A stretch of DNA of 64,000 nucleotides from Gnetum montanum (GCA_015680685.1 MNCI01020931.1:124001-188000); one strand, 5' to 3'. Numbered from the stretch's first letter, positions 45,197 to 56,986 are shown. Notes: generated by a model from the sequence alone, not told the origin. Translations and numbers: made by a program.

Positions 45197-48100
45197 TCAT
45201 GGGTCATTTCTGTTTGCATCATCTTCATCTGTTGTTCTTGCATCATTTCCTTTTGCATCACCTTCCTCTGCATTGCCCTCTGCCAGTTCTTCATTCCCTC
45301 CCTCTATGAGCCCTGCACCCTCATTTGGGGCCTGCATCATAGGGGTGAAGTGGTCAATTAGGGAAAAAAACGCAAACTACAATATAGAGCATAAGCATCA
45401 ATACAGTGAAAAGCAACTAACCTGATAAGGGCCTGTGTCTGTCTCGAAGGGTATCCAGTCTAAACCGAGCCCGAGGTAGCACCAGACCTCCTCTACCATG
45501 ATATCCACCCAATGCCTTTTTCCTAGTTTAGCGTCTACCATAGCAACTCTCTCCCTTTCGGTGGTCGTCCACCTTGGCGGCCCCAAAGAAAAGGAGACGA
45601 TTACGGTCTTTCCTATGGGAAGGTGCACTTTCCAGTCAGGAGATTTCGTAACCTTGACCTACTCTTTGAACTTAGTTTAGGCCTCAAAAGCATCAATAGA
45701 ATTTACGAATGCTTCATATGTAAATGCCTCCACAACAGTGTCTTCGTATAACTTACGATGGGTGGCATTTTTCCATTTATACATATGTTTATGGTTTCTT
45801 TGGGACTGCCCCCATTTGTAAACCTTGGCGTTGAAGTCTTTTAAATCCTAACACTTCTGGTCCAGTAGGTCCATCTACATCCATTGTTCTATCAATTCAC
45901 AGGTGGCCTCAACATTCTAACGGGCAACTATCCAAAACTTGGCGTAGTCTATCATAGCCATGCACCAGTCCTCATTATTAGTGTCACGGGCTATGAGGAA
46001 CTTGTTCCTCAACTTGAGATCCTCCACCTCGGCCCTCAAGTTGACCTCCCTTTGCTTAGCCTTTTGGACCTATTTCCACAAGTCCTCATTGACACACTAG
46101 TACTCCCACATGGAGCATGCCAAGTGCAAAGCACATTTGCAAACCTCATCGTATGCGTGATGAGACACCTCGGTCACTTTAGGTGGGAATGTGGACACAA
46201 CGTCAACTTTCAAAGGTCGTGTCGGGTCCCATTTGAGTTAAGAGGCTACCATAACATGAAGAACACACTAGTCACATTAGTGTAACAAGAGTAGAAAACT
46301 CAAGAAATTCTAGCATAACAACGTGAAAGCAAATAATAGTACTACTTACCCACTTCAGGATCCACCTGCTGAAAGCGGCTAATCATGTCATCAACGATCC
46401 TCTACATGAACACGAACTTGTCGAGGACCTCAGCCCATGATTCTGCATGAATAAGAGGGGGTCTTGTAGCATCAACAGTAGCACCTGTCGCATAACCCAA
46501 ACACATTAGTAATAACCAAAATGGGCTGTGACAAGGCAGATATATTAACAAACTCACCAACATCCAATTGCGGTCTCTCTTCTGGCTGAGGCAAAATGAT
46601 GGTGGTAGCCTGGCCAGAGGTCCATGCCAAGTCCCTACGGACCTCCTCTTCATGAATTGGTGCCTTCCCTTTTAGGAGACCAACATCTTTTTTATTAAAG
46701 GGAGACTCCTCTTCTCTAGTAGGAGGATTCTCCCTAATAATGAGAGCCCTTGCCTTAGTTGCATGAGCTCCCTTCCTTTTGACCAGAACCCTTCTCTCTG
46801 AGACTGGGGCCCCTGTGTCTTTATTTGTCATCCCTATCTTAAGGGCTGACACCTCTTCATCACCTTCTTCTTCTTCCTCTTCTTCTTCTGGTGGTCAAGA
46901 AATGCATTTGCATTAGCTCAAAGCAAGTTTGCCTAAGGTAGGTGCTACGCTACGCTACGTCACCTAGCGTAGCATAGCGTAGTAGACAACAGCAAAGTAA
47001 GCATTAAACGAAAGCGCTTACCAATAGGGGGTTGCATCCTCTACAGTTTAAGCTGTAGTCTTTGCCCCTCCTCTTCCTCCATGCAAAGGGTTTCCTTAGC
47101 CAGAGGAGGCCTCTTCCGCCACAACGTGCTAGCCGTAGTCTCAGTTATGAGACATTCACCCCACGACATGCTACCATCCATGGCGGGGGGCATCTCCCCT
47201 ATTCTTTCTTGGCTGTGAACATTGTGGACCACCCGATCCTTAGTCATTACAGAAAATGACTCCCCAATTATTTCTGGGGGATTCTGGCCTCGAGTAGTCT
47301 GAAGGATCTAGTGAATCCATTGTCTAGAAATCTAGCTGTGATTCCACATGACCTAGATTGCATTCTCCTGAACCACCAGGAACTCCATGAAATGCTTTAG
47401 GAGGGCTATGTAAAAGGCATAATGCATATTGGAACAGGATTCTGTCTTCTTACAGAGCCGCAATATTTCAGTCTGTAAGCCATTACATAAAAACCTAGCG
47501 TAGTTGTAGCAAACCCCCTCCTCCATAACCTCATGCATTATCCAAGCCTACTCAATCCCCAGGACCTTCCCCTAGGTAAGTAGCTGGGGGAATGCGTGAG
47601 CATGAAAGACCAGGTAAACCCCCTTGGTAGGTCCTCCCTTGAGCTTCTCCATAGGGAGCCCCTTTCGCTCCTTGGTAAGCCCTAACCACTCCTGGATGTC
47701 CTTCTTCTGAAGGGTCAGCTCTATCTTGGACTTTAACACTATGAGGACACCTTCGGCAGGAACACAGAATAGGTCCATGAACAGCTAGTCATTGATTTCA
47801 ATGATCACCTGTACATCATGCATGTGCAGGTGGAAGTGGCTCACCTTGCTGAAAAAGGATTCAACCAGGGAGAGCATCTCGACAGCAGGAACATTCGGAT
47901 TTGGGGCCAGGAATAGATCCATAAGCCCCATCTTTTTGATGTTCTGGACCAGGGAGTCTGAGGTTATGCTATTTAGCCAACATTGGCTCATCTCTACTTC
48001 TCCATACTTGAAGTAGATATTCGCCTCCTGTGTCTTGACAGTTACCACTAATACCTCCTAGGGCTTTTTCGCCCTTGCAATAGTTTCACAAGAAATGTTT

Positions 48101-49640
48101 AGCGTAAAAATGCAAAAAATACAAAAATTGCAAAGAAACTTTAGCATGTGGAACTTACTGTTCAGCCTACCAGGTCGATACGGCAGCAGGAACTGTGGGA
48201 GTTCAACCAGAAATTGTTCAACCATGACCAGTTTAAAGGGTTCTGCCCACTCCTCATCCAGCCAACCCTGCCTCTTGCACTGATTGTAGGGAATAGAATA
48301 TATGCCTGGATAGGTGTAGTATTCACCCCCGCATTGACCTATCACACTCGCTCGTAGGTTCTTAGCAGAAGAGAACTCCTACAGGGCTATCTGTGCTGTA
48401 GCCAATAGACCCGGTAGGTCGTGAACCCCATCCTTGTTGATGAGGAACCTGGTAACAAACACATACTGTTAGCATTAGGCCAATATGACCAACTTTACAT
48501 AAACATAGCAAAACAAGGCTACAAAACTCACCCACCAGCATAGTAGACAGTTCCCTGAGGGTTCTGGAAGCACGTCATCATATAATGTGCGAGGAATAGT
48601 GTGTTGTAATGGTGGTAGCAGCTGTACTCAGGCATCTTCCAAATCCAAGCCAAACACCTTAACCTTGTTGGGCATTAACTGGATCCTTCTCCCCGCCTAC
48701 TCGTGATTGCCCTGTCGGTCAAAAATCTTAGAATGCCTCGACTTGCCCCAGGAAAAATGGCTTCTGTTATGCCGGCCACCTCCTCCTCCTCTAGGGATGA
48801 CCAAACGATCACACTGAAGTGGTCGAGTAGGAACTATAAGAAGTCTTATGCCCCTTTCCTGAACCAGATCCCCCGTTCTTCCATACATATCTGGGGAGGG
48901 GGAGCATTAGCCATAGGTCTGCTCACATGACATAGGACCCCTCTAATTTCTAAAACAATGAGCTTGGGCCTCAGCCCCACCTTGCACAACCCAATCAACA
49001 AGTGTTAGCATCATGTCTAAGTGCAATACACATGCAACGTAGCAACACCTAGTAGTTCATGCATATAGCATAGCGAGAACACGAAAGCACTAGCGTAGCA
49101 ACAAAAAAATTAACAACATGCCCTAACAAAATACGTGTCATACTGTTGCATCATACATGGCCCAACCCTCCTAAGGGTTCTATGTTATGCCATTCGAAGG
49201 CCAATTAAGTTAAATTGTCCAAGCCCCTACAGTTATGACAATTGCGGCAGTGGCGGTTTAAGCGACCTTGCACGCAACTATGACATAACGTTTATGCATC
49301 TTCCATGGCCAAAACGATGATAGCAGCGATGTAAAGGCCAAAACGACGCGATGACAAAAAACACAAATGATTGAGACTAGGATACACAATGAAAGTAGAA
49401 AATACAAAATGATAATAGAATTGCAAAAAAGTAGAGGAAGCATAGTAACCTACTGGGTCAATGGCGTGTCATTCCGTGCCATGACTAGCGCTTGTGTCAC
49501 GCGCCCCAGGGTTTTCTTTGCCTTCTCAACCTTTGCAAGCACTAGATGAGTACGTTCCTTCTTAGGAGCCATCATCCTGCTTGCAGATTTCCCCTCTTCA
49601 CTATACAAAAAAATTTCCTTACTAGTTGTTAGCACAATTG
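45197..49640 (-). pseudogene. Antisense multi-exon gene inside E
   Basis: Minus strand, about eight exons. The first coding exon (about 49635-49455) starts MMAPKKERTHLVLAKVEKAK. Later exons: 48920-48532, 48448-48159, 48073-47022, 46887-46558, 46484-46350, 46267-45422 and 45331-45197, the last an acidic tail ending NANRNDP-like (DDANRNDP, then TGA). Introns have GT-AG ends (GTGAGT at 48531, GTAAGT at 48158, GTAAGC at 47021, GTGAGT at 46557, GTAAGT at 46349, GTTAGT at 45421) and are 73-134 bp, except the first. The 1.05-kb exon 48073-47022 keeps one frame with seven stops, all TAG. Exon 46267-45422 is charged and coil-like (KAKQREVNLRAEVEDLKLRN). No family recognised. Tat elements are known to carry accessory ORFs, some antisense. 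Confidence 0.68.
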
Positions 49641-49909
49641 CTTCGTGCTCCGAAATCTCCTTGTGCTCCGATGTGGGCTCTATGCTCTTATGGTGAGAAT
49701 GGCAAAATTACCAGGGTTTAACCCCGATTTATGGCCGTAATGGCAAGAAAGGGAAACTTTCCGCTCTCTCTCTCCGATTAATGCAGAGTGTGCCATACAG
49801 AGTAGCATGCTCGCCACGACATTGTAGCACTATTGACATTAAAACCTTGACATGCTTCAAGCCAACTGTTTGCTTTTTTGAAAACAAAAAATATATTTTT
49901 TTTGTTACG

Positions 49910-50375
49910 AGTCCAAAAGACCTTAAACTAGCAACTCTAGCAATCACAGCGTTACTAGTCCGAAAAGACCTTAAACTAGCAATCCTAGCATAGTTGCACC
50001 TTTAATGGTCCGAAAAGACCTTAAACTAGCAGTTTCAACCTGTTATATGTCCATAGTCCACAATGATGTTAAACTAGCAATTTCGCACTTTCGCATTGGT
50101 AGCTTTGCAATTCCTAGCAATTTCGTGTTTTCACGTTGGCAGTCAGCATTTTCACATTAGCGATTTTACATTTCTCATACTTGCAGTTTCCCATTTTGCA
50201 TACTACCAGTTTTGCATGTTACAATTTGGCAGTCCGCAATGACACTAAACTATCAGCTTGGCATTCGCATGTTAATAGTTTCACAATTTTATACTTTTGC
50301 ATTGACAGTTTTGCATCTTTAGCGGTTCCACACTCTTATACCTTGGCGGTCCGCCATGACCTTAAACTGGCAAGC
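49910..50375 (+). repeat. Repeat block right of the antisense gene
   Basis: Five or more irregular copies of a 45-60-bp unit around GTCCGAAAAGACCTTAAACTAGCAA, degenerating rightward into GCAGTTTCGCATT-like words. It shares the TTAAACTAGCA core with the block at 44690-45015. Confidence 0.82.
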
Positions 50376-50460
50376 TTTTAATTTTTATATCATCATACCT
50401 CGCAAGTTGCATCTCGTTGCTATTTTACAAATTTTCACTATACACAATCTCTGCCAATAG

Positions 50461-51470
50461 GTGCCTCTTAACCAGGCTTTCATCTCGTGTTGGCAGGTTG
50501 AGCGAGAGATGGAAATCCATCGCAATCTCTCTACACCCTTAACGTTAGCAGGTCCACATGGTAAGCTCGTGAGACAGTTGAACCCAAATTTGATCGACTG
50601 GGGGTCAACCATAACTAGCACTATAGTAGCCTTAGAAGCATCCCCAAACTGGCCCAAGCATCTGGTCCAAGCCCTAGATTTAGAGGCTGAGGATGTAACC
50701 GAGGACCCTCTCGTCGAGATGCCTGTGATCACGTCCAAGGGAAAGGTAAAAACGTTAAAACTCAGCTCCCTCTTAGAAGCACAGATGCACAAAATTGTAG
50801 CCAAGATTCTGCGAGACAACATCAATTTCTTCACATGGTCATACAGTGACATGCCAGGTCTAGATCTGTGGCTGATTTAGCACAACATCATCTTAGACCC
50901 ACACATGAAGGAAGTCAAGTAGAAGGCTTGCAAAGTTAAGCCGGAAATCGCACTAGCCATGAGGGATGAAATCACCAATCTATACCAAGCTGGTTTCATT
51001 TGTGCGGTTGACTATTTGGAATGGTTGTCCAACATCGTTGTCATTTTGAAGAAAATGGGAGGAATACAAATCTGTATAGACTTCTGGGACTTGAACAAGG
51101 AAATGATCAAGGACGATTTTCCACTTCCAAGCATCGATTAGCTCATCAACACCACGGCTGGTCATGGTCTATTCTCCTTCATGGATGGTTTCTCCAGATA
51201 CAACCAAATCCATATTAACCTAGAGCACCAGCTAACAACAACCTTCATAACCCCATGGGGTACCTTCTGCTACACCATGATGCATTTCGAGCTCAAGAAC
51301 ACTGGGGCAACCTACCAGCGAGCCATGACCTACATTTTTAGTGACTACATCCTAGAAACATTAAATGACTACGTGGATGATATAGCAGTCAAGTCCAAGT
51401 AGGTAGCTGATCACCCACGTGATCTAGGGGTAGTCCTCAAGTGCTGTCAAAAGCATGACCTACGCCTCAA
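50461..51470 (+). pseudogene. Reverse transcriptase of E
   Basis: One frame runs 50461-52803 through RT and both RNase H domains with no frameshift. RT motifs: FTWSYSDMPGLD upstream, GFICAVDYLEWLSNIVVILK, QICIDFWDLNKEMIKDDFPL, FMDGFSRYNQIHI, FITPWGTFCYTMM and the catalytic YVDDIAVKS. The stops in RT are all TAG (for example 51139 and 51400). Of the pol relics in the window this is the best preserved. Confidence 0.88.
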
Positions 51471-52075
51471 TCGTAAGAAGTGCATCTTCGAGGTGAAAAC
51501 CAGGTGCATGTTAGGGTTCGTGGTATTGGAGGCCAGAATACAGGTGGACCCTGACAAAGTTAAGGCCATTGTCAACCTGGCACCTTCTACAAATCTTAAG
51601 GAGTTACATGGCTTGCAAGGTAGGGTGCAATTTATTCGAAGGTTTATAGTAAGGTTGACTGACAAGTTACACCCCATGCAACATCTTCTAAAGAAGGGGG
51701 TTAACTTCAAGTGGACAACCCAGTGTCAACAGGCCTTTGACAGCCTAAAGAAGGAGCTTTTACACCTCCCAACTATGCATCTACCACAAAGGGATAAACC
51801 CTTCTTCATCTACCTCGCCACCTTCGACACATCTATCATGGCACTACTATGTCAAAAACGGGACGACGGTTCTAAGATACCAGTATATTATTTGAGTTAT
51901 ACACTAATAGCGCATGAGGAGAAATACAATGAAGTGGAGAGGAATTGCCTTACCTTAGTGTTCACACTAAAAAACTAGAGGCATTACCTATTTCGTAGTA
52001 CAACTAACATCATTTGCAAAAGTAACATACTCTGGGCTATCACTAACAACCTATACGAAAGTAGCCGGATAGCCC
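51471..52075 (+). pseudogene. First (Ty3/Gypsy-type) RNase H of E, degenerate
   Basis: After the thumb and connection (LHGLQGRVQFIRRFI, KWTTQCQQAFDSLKKELLHL) the domain reads FFIYLATFDTSIMALLCQKR, YYLSYTLIAHEEKYNEVERN. The catalytic Asp expected after the first strand is absent (LATFDTS). Loss of active-site residues in the first RNase H is a known trait of the Tat clade, compensated by the second RNase H. Confidence 0.78.
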
Positions 52076-52125
52076 GATGAAAGGTAATAACTGCAGAGTT
52101 CGATTTTCACTATGTAAGTCAATCG

Positions 52126-52803
52126 TTGATGAAGGTTCAAGCCATAGCAACCCAACTCACGGCCTTACCAGTCAACGACCAGGAAACCATAGACCCCCAA
52201 TTCCCAAACAAGCACGTTGGCATTATCAACATCATCCCATTGCATCTCGAAGCCACTTTACACTTTGACGGTGCCTCAACCACGCAAGGAGGTAGTGCAG
52301 CTACCCTCATTACATTACCCTTTGGGGAAATGCACCCGTTTGCATATTGCTTTGCGTTCCCTTGCACCAACAACGTGGCAGAGTACGAGGGGCTACTCAA
52401 AGGCCTCTTAGCTGCTCGAGCACTGCGCATACAACACCTGGCAATCCATGGAGATTCACAACTAGTTGTGAATCAAATCACCGAGGTCTATGCTTGCAAG
52501 GCTATGCACCTGCAACCCTACTGTGACCTAGCAAAAATCCTACTTAAGCAATTTGCAACCATAGATGTGCAACACGTGCGATGCAACGAGAACACCATGG
52601 TAGATGCCTTAGCTACCCTAGCACTAAACATTCCATCACATTCCTTTGCAAGCCTACCAACTTTGATTATTGAATGCACTGAGCCTATCACTCAGATGGG
52701 ACACGTGGCCTCTGTCAATGTTGTGGATACCCAGGAGTGTTACGCCAACATTAAGGCTTACCTACAACACGGTGAACCCCCAGGTGGATTGACATTTACC
52801 TAG
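52126..52803 (+). pseudogene. Archaeal-type second RNase H of E
   Basis: A 225-codon open frame with the four acidic positions of the RNase H fold: HFDGAS, NNVAEYEGLL, IHGDSQLVVNQI and NTMVDALATLAL. All are intact. This second RNase H, placed before integrase, is diagnostic of the Tat clade and is thought to degrade the RNA strand in place of the worn first domain. It is the longest uninterrupted segment of pol in the window. Confidence 0.9.
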
Positions 52804-52829
52804 AGAGATGCAATCTGTAAGCATGCCCA

Positions 52830-53980
52830 ACAATATGTGCTCATGGGAAATGACACCCTATTGACATTCCTACGAGGGGATATCGTTGGCATGCGTGGGT
52901 GTGGAGTAGGCATAGAAGATAGTTAATGAAGTGCATGAGGGGTTGTGCGGTGGACACATACAACCTAGGGCTATGGCTATGAAAATAAGATGGCTAGGGT
53001 ACTACTGGCCCCACATGGAGTGTGAATACCTATCAAAAGTCAAGAGGTGTGACACGTGCCAAAGATACGCAAATCTCATACACATAGCACCTGCGAACCT
53101 GCACCCGATGCAGATAACATGGCCTTTACAATAATGGGGACTAGACCTCATAGGACCTATCACGCTTAAGTCCTCCATAGGGCATAGTTTCATTATCACC
53201 GCCACTAAGTATTTTACTAAGTGGGTGGAAGCTATCCCCCTAAGCAAGATGACGTCTTAGAAAATCTTCCACTTCATCCTGGACAACATCGTAATCAGGT
53301 TTGGGCTTCCAATGACTATTGTAATCAACAATGGGCCATAGTTCAGCAGTACGGAGACCTGAACCTTCTGCAACAACTTAGGCATCAAGAAATCATTCTC
53401 CTCCCTCTATTATCCATAGGTGAATGGATAGGCGGAGGCTATACATAAGTCCATCATCAACTTAATGAAGTGGATGCTTAGCAGCAGCAAGAGGTGGTGG
53501 CATAAGCAAATCCTCTATATTCTATGGGCCTATCAGATGATGTGCAGAACCATGACAAGTAAGACTCTTACAGCCTTGTTTATGGATCTAAAGTTGTGTT
53601 GCCTCTTGAGTTGCAGATACCATCACTACAAATGATCCTATCTGATGTCATGAGCGAAGCCCAGAACAATGAGTCACAGATCATTGACCTCGATTCAATA
53701 GAGGAGGAGTGTGCGTAGACGCTGAGATGCATAGAGCACTACCAGAGCAAGCAGCAGCAAAAGCACGATGCAGACCTGCATCGGTGGCCAATGCAGAAGG
53801 AAGACCTCATCCTCAAGGCTGTTTGTGAGCACGTAAGCAAATTCTCAGCCAACTGGGAAGGTCCTTACATGCTCACTAAACCCTTTGGGAATGGAGCCTT
53901 CAAGTTGGAACACATGGATGGCAATGAGTTCGCCAACCGGGTGAATCCCTCGTATCTCAAGTCGTACTACGTCTGAAGCA
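52830..53980 (+). pseudogene. Integrase of E
   Basis: Zinc finger: HEGLCGGHIQPRAMAMKIRW, YYWPHME and CDTCQRYA (HHCC complete, 52931-53090). Core: GLDLIGPITLKSSIGHSFII (first Asp region), TKYFTKWVEAIPL, then the second site IVINNGP with Asn for the catalytic Asp (AAC, 53337-53339). The Glu region reads VNG-stop-AEAIHKSIINLM. The C-terminal part has FSANWEGPYML and FANRVNPSYLKSYYV (53791-53976). One frameshift at about 53440-53620. Confidence 0.85.
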
Positions 53981-53989
53981 TGACAACAA

Positions 53990-54350
53990 CAAGCACCATC
54001 CGCTACAATGTTAAACTGGCAGCAACAAGCATCGTCTGCTACGATGTTAAATTGGCAGCAACAGGCAACCGTCCACTATGATGTAAAACTGGCACAGGCG
54101 AGTGAATGTTAGCTACGACGTTAAACTGACATGGCTACAGCAGCGTCTGCTATGATGATAAACTAGCAACAACAACAAGTAGCATCCACTATGACGTTAA
54201 ACTGGTAGTGACTGTCCGCTACGATGTAAAACTAGCACAGCTAGTCCGCTATGACTATAAACTGGCACAACACATCCACTATGATGTTAAACTAGCATGT
54301 ACGGTCTTTTGGGATCCTAAACCAGCACATGGTCTACCAGGACCTTAAAT
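53990..54350 (+). repeat. Repeat block after integrase of E
   Basis: About ten irregular copies of a 30-45-bp unit such as GTCCGCTACGATGTAAAACT followed by GGCA. The core AAACTGGCA is a variant of AAACTAGCA in the two blocks around the antisense gene, so three related arrays punctuate this element. Confidence 0.82.
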
Positions 54351-55435
54351 TGGGTTTGCGTCACATCCCCAGCGTGCATCTGCACCGAGTACACATTGAA
54401 CGAGCATGCACAGTGCTAACACATGGGTGGGACGTTGCAGCTCTAGAACATAGTCCATGACGCATTGGGGACACGGTCTGGAACACACGCAACATCACCA
54501 CCCTTGGCATTGTGCTAATCCTTTGGAGATGTTGTACGAAATTGTACTAGCCCTCCGGACCTATCGTCACCACGGCCCCCTACCCTGATGGTAGTTCCTC
54601 GGCTAGTGCCTGTTACTGGAGTTCTAGCACTATTGTGGGCTAGCCACAATATTTTCATCTTCCAGCCCCCTGCCAATGATGTTCGGCTATGTGGTAGCTG
54701 ATCCCATAGCCAAACTAAGAATGCATTCCCTTGGTAGGGATTCCAGAGCATTCGCACTCACAGAGGCGTCTTCGAGGCTAGTTCGTCCATGCCAATGCTG
54801 CCAAGGCTGTTGCTGGCCTTCCTACTTTGGACATCGTACACCAGCAATGATGTCCAAGAGCTTTAAAAATGCCTATAGCTACCAAGACCTTTGCCCTCAC
54901 TGGTCAAGGACACATCTTGTCACAACAGCAAATGCTATAGCGTTGCAAAGTGAGTACCTCAACTAGCTTGACTACTTCAGAGTTTAAATCTCATGACGTG
55001 CATAACACAGCTCATCGCATGGGAAACATCAATGCAAGTTCCATGATGTGTGTAACAGAGCTCATTGCATGTAGAGCATCTCTAGGTAGGTCGAAACCCT
55101 ACATGGATGTAACGCAACTCATCCTGGGAAAGACACCTGTCCTATGGGAGGTCGAAGGTCGATGAAAAATAAAGATGAAAATGCAAATGACTCCCTCATG
55201 AGCACTCCGACAAGGGATTTGGGTAAACCTCATCTTTGCCCTTCTTCTGTGCCTCCTTCCTCCCTACTTTGCTTTTTCCTTCCAATGCAACACTCTCAAG
55301 TGTAGCCAAGCGATGTCTTGACACTCACCAAGCGACAATCTCAGCATTTTATCTTCTGTGGTGTTTTGTATTCTTTGTCAATGTCTATCAAGCCTGTTCT
55401 CCAGATGTCGAAAAAAAGGAACCAATGAAACATCC
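54350..55435 (+). other. Non-coding 3' region and PPT of E
   Basis: No recognised gene. At 54990-55130 three imperfect repeats of about 45-55 bp share AACACAGCTCATCGCATG-like sequence. The purine tract GAAAAAAAGGAACCAA (55420-55435) immediately precedes the 3' LTR and is the likely PPT. Confidence 0.65.
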
Positions 55436-56981
55436 CAAAAATTTGAAGGCATGTTTGCTTCACCAGGCCTTGCGATTCACGCAGTGCTACAATAGTTCTT
55501 TGGGAGGAGAATGCTCTAAATTTAGGCCAGCTAGTTCAGAAAATTTTCTACTTTAGGTGTAAATAGGCTCTATGGATCATCCTACCTGTCTACCTAAGCA
55601 GTTTACCTAGCCAACAGCTTGCTCAGAAGCAATGCACAGAGTTGACAACAATGCTCAGGATGTGTGAAATAATTTGGCAAGTTTTATAAGTCATGAAGTC
55701 TGCTATGCCTCACTATGTAGCATAGCAAGCTTTAGAAAATGATTGTAGAATGAAGTGCTACACTATGCTATGCTACACAGCATAGCACAGTGTAGCAAAA
55801 GCTAGGTGGTTGGTTCCCTCGCCTGATTTCAAGTCCTTTAGCAATGTGTCTTTTTGTCAGAAAGCGGCAGACCATGTCTACTACTACACTACGCTAAGCT
55901 ACATGGTGCAGCGAGGCATAGCAATTCTGTAGAAGAGAGAGAAGGTAACTCAAAGGGTAGGATCAGCAAGTTTTCAAGTTTCGTAATGCAGGAGGCAAAG
56001 TTTGCAGATTGGAAAAGTTTTTGTGACTAAGGCCAGTCACTATGCTACGTAGCGTAGCATAGCGTAGCAAGTATGCAACACACACAAGTAGCGGAATGCA
56101 TGACAAGATGCTATGTTATGCCAAACATGCTACGCTATGAAGCACAACAAAGCATGGTGGGTGGTTGTGCGACATCAATGCACTTCACCTAATTGAACTG
56201 TTGGCACATGTCTCCAGACGCTGACGATGCAATTATGGCGTGGCAGGCTCACATTACAATAGTCATGCAGGCCCAATGATCATGTAGGCACGTGCAGCAT
56301 AGACAAGTCAACATGGGCCTAAGGCACGTGGTGTCCAAACCACCCCTTTTGCATGCCCTTAGCCCTATAAATACCCCAATGAGCAATGCTTGAAGGGTTG
56401 GCCTCTAAGATTCGGTGGAAAAAACAAGTTAGCATTGTAACTTTGAGTGTTATAAGCTTTCTGTTTGACACTGCAAATAGTTAGCATTCTCAGCTGGCAT
56501 TTTGTTCTACCCCTTTTCTACCACCTTGGTAGAATTTTCACTTTTTCAGCTCCTGAGTCTGCACCCAAGCACATAGCTATTTTTCTCTACATGTCTTGGT
56601 TACCCTCTAGATCTCTACACTCCTCAATGCTATGCAATCAACTGTATCCATCTTGATAGAGAAAACTTGTAGCTTCGGAGCGGTGCATTTTTCTAACTAC
56701 ATTTTATTTTATCTCCTACTTCTTATTGCATTTTACATTGCTTTTTGCTTCTGTCTCTTTTACATTTGAGCATTACTTCATGCTTTCATTTCCATTTTCA
56801 AATCACACATTGCAAAAGGCTATATAGACGCCGACTAAGTCCCTATCTAATCAACCAGACCGTTCAGGGCACCCTGTATCCGTTTCATCTAGTGTGGCCC
56901 TCCCGTGGATACGGGGTTAAGACTGTCCATGATTGTTGACCCCTCGGTGTTTTCCAGCCACCGACGTTTTTGGTTGCAATA
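55436..56981 (+). repeat. 3' LTR of E (1546 bp)
   Basis: Starts TGAAACATCCC, ends TTGGTTGCAATA (ACA to ATA against the 5' LTR), followed by GATAG. It is about 40 bp shorter than the 5' LTR through small losses in the GCTACG-rich part (55700-56160). TATA box CTATAAATACCCC at about 56366. Confidence 0.92.
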
Positions 56982-56986
56982 GATAG

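Larger units (their letters stand above)
44538..50460 (+). other. Proposed sense-strand intron between gag-pro and RT of E
   Basis: The acceptor CTCTGCCAATAG at 50449-50460 directly precedes the long RT frame that starts at 50461. A GTGAGG donor at 44538 lies in the protease frame, and joining the two keeps the reading frame (phase 0 on both sides). The position -1 base of the donor is A rather than G. Ogre elements of the Tat clade are known to splice an intron at this place. The interval holds two repeat blocks and the antisense gene. Inference from signals and phase only. Confidence 0.55.
38711..56981 (+). mobile_element. Element E: 18.3-kb Tat-clade Ty3/Gypsy element with dual RNase H
   Basis: LTRs 38711-40297 and 55436-56981 and a perfect GATAG target duplication define the element. 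Order: PBS, tandem-repeat leader, gag, protease, a 5.9-kb interval holding an antisense multi-exon gene, RT, degenerate RNase H, archaeal-type RNase H, integrase, repeats, PPT. The second RNase H is the hallmark of the Tat clade, whose Ogre members are known to have an intron between protease and RT. Base composition is less AT-rich than the surrounding elements. Frames are long and interrupted mostly by TAG, so it is among the younger insertions. Confidence 0.9.
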
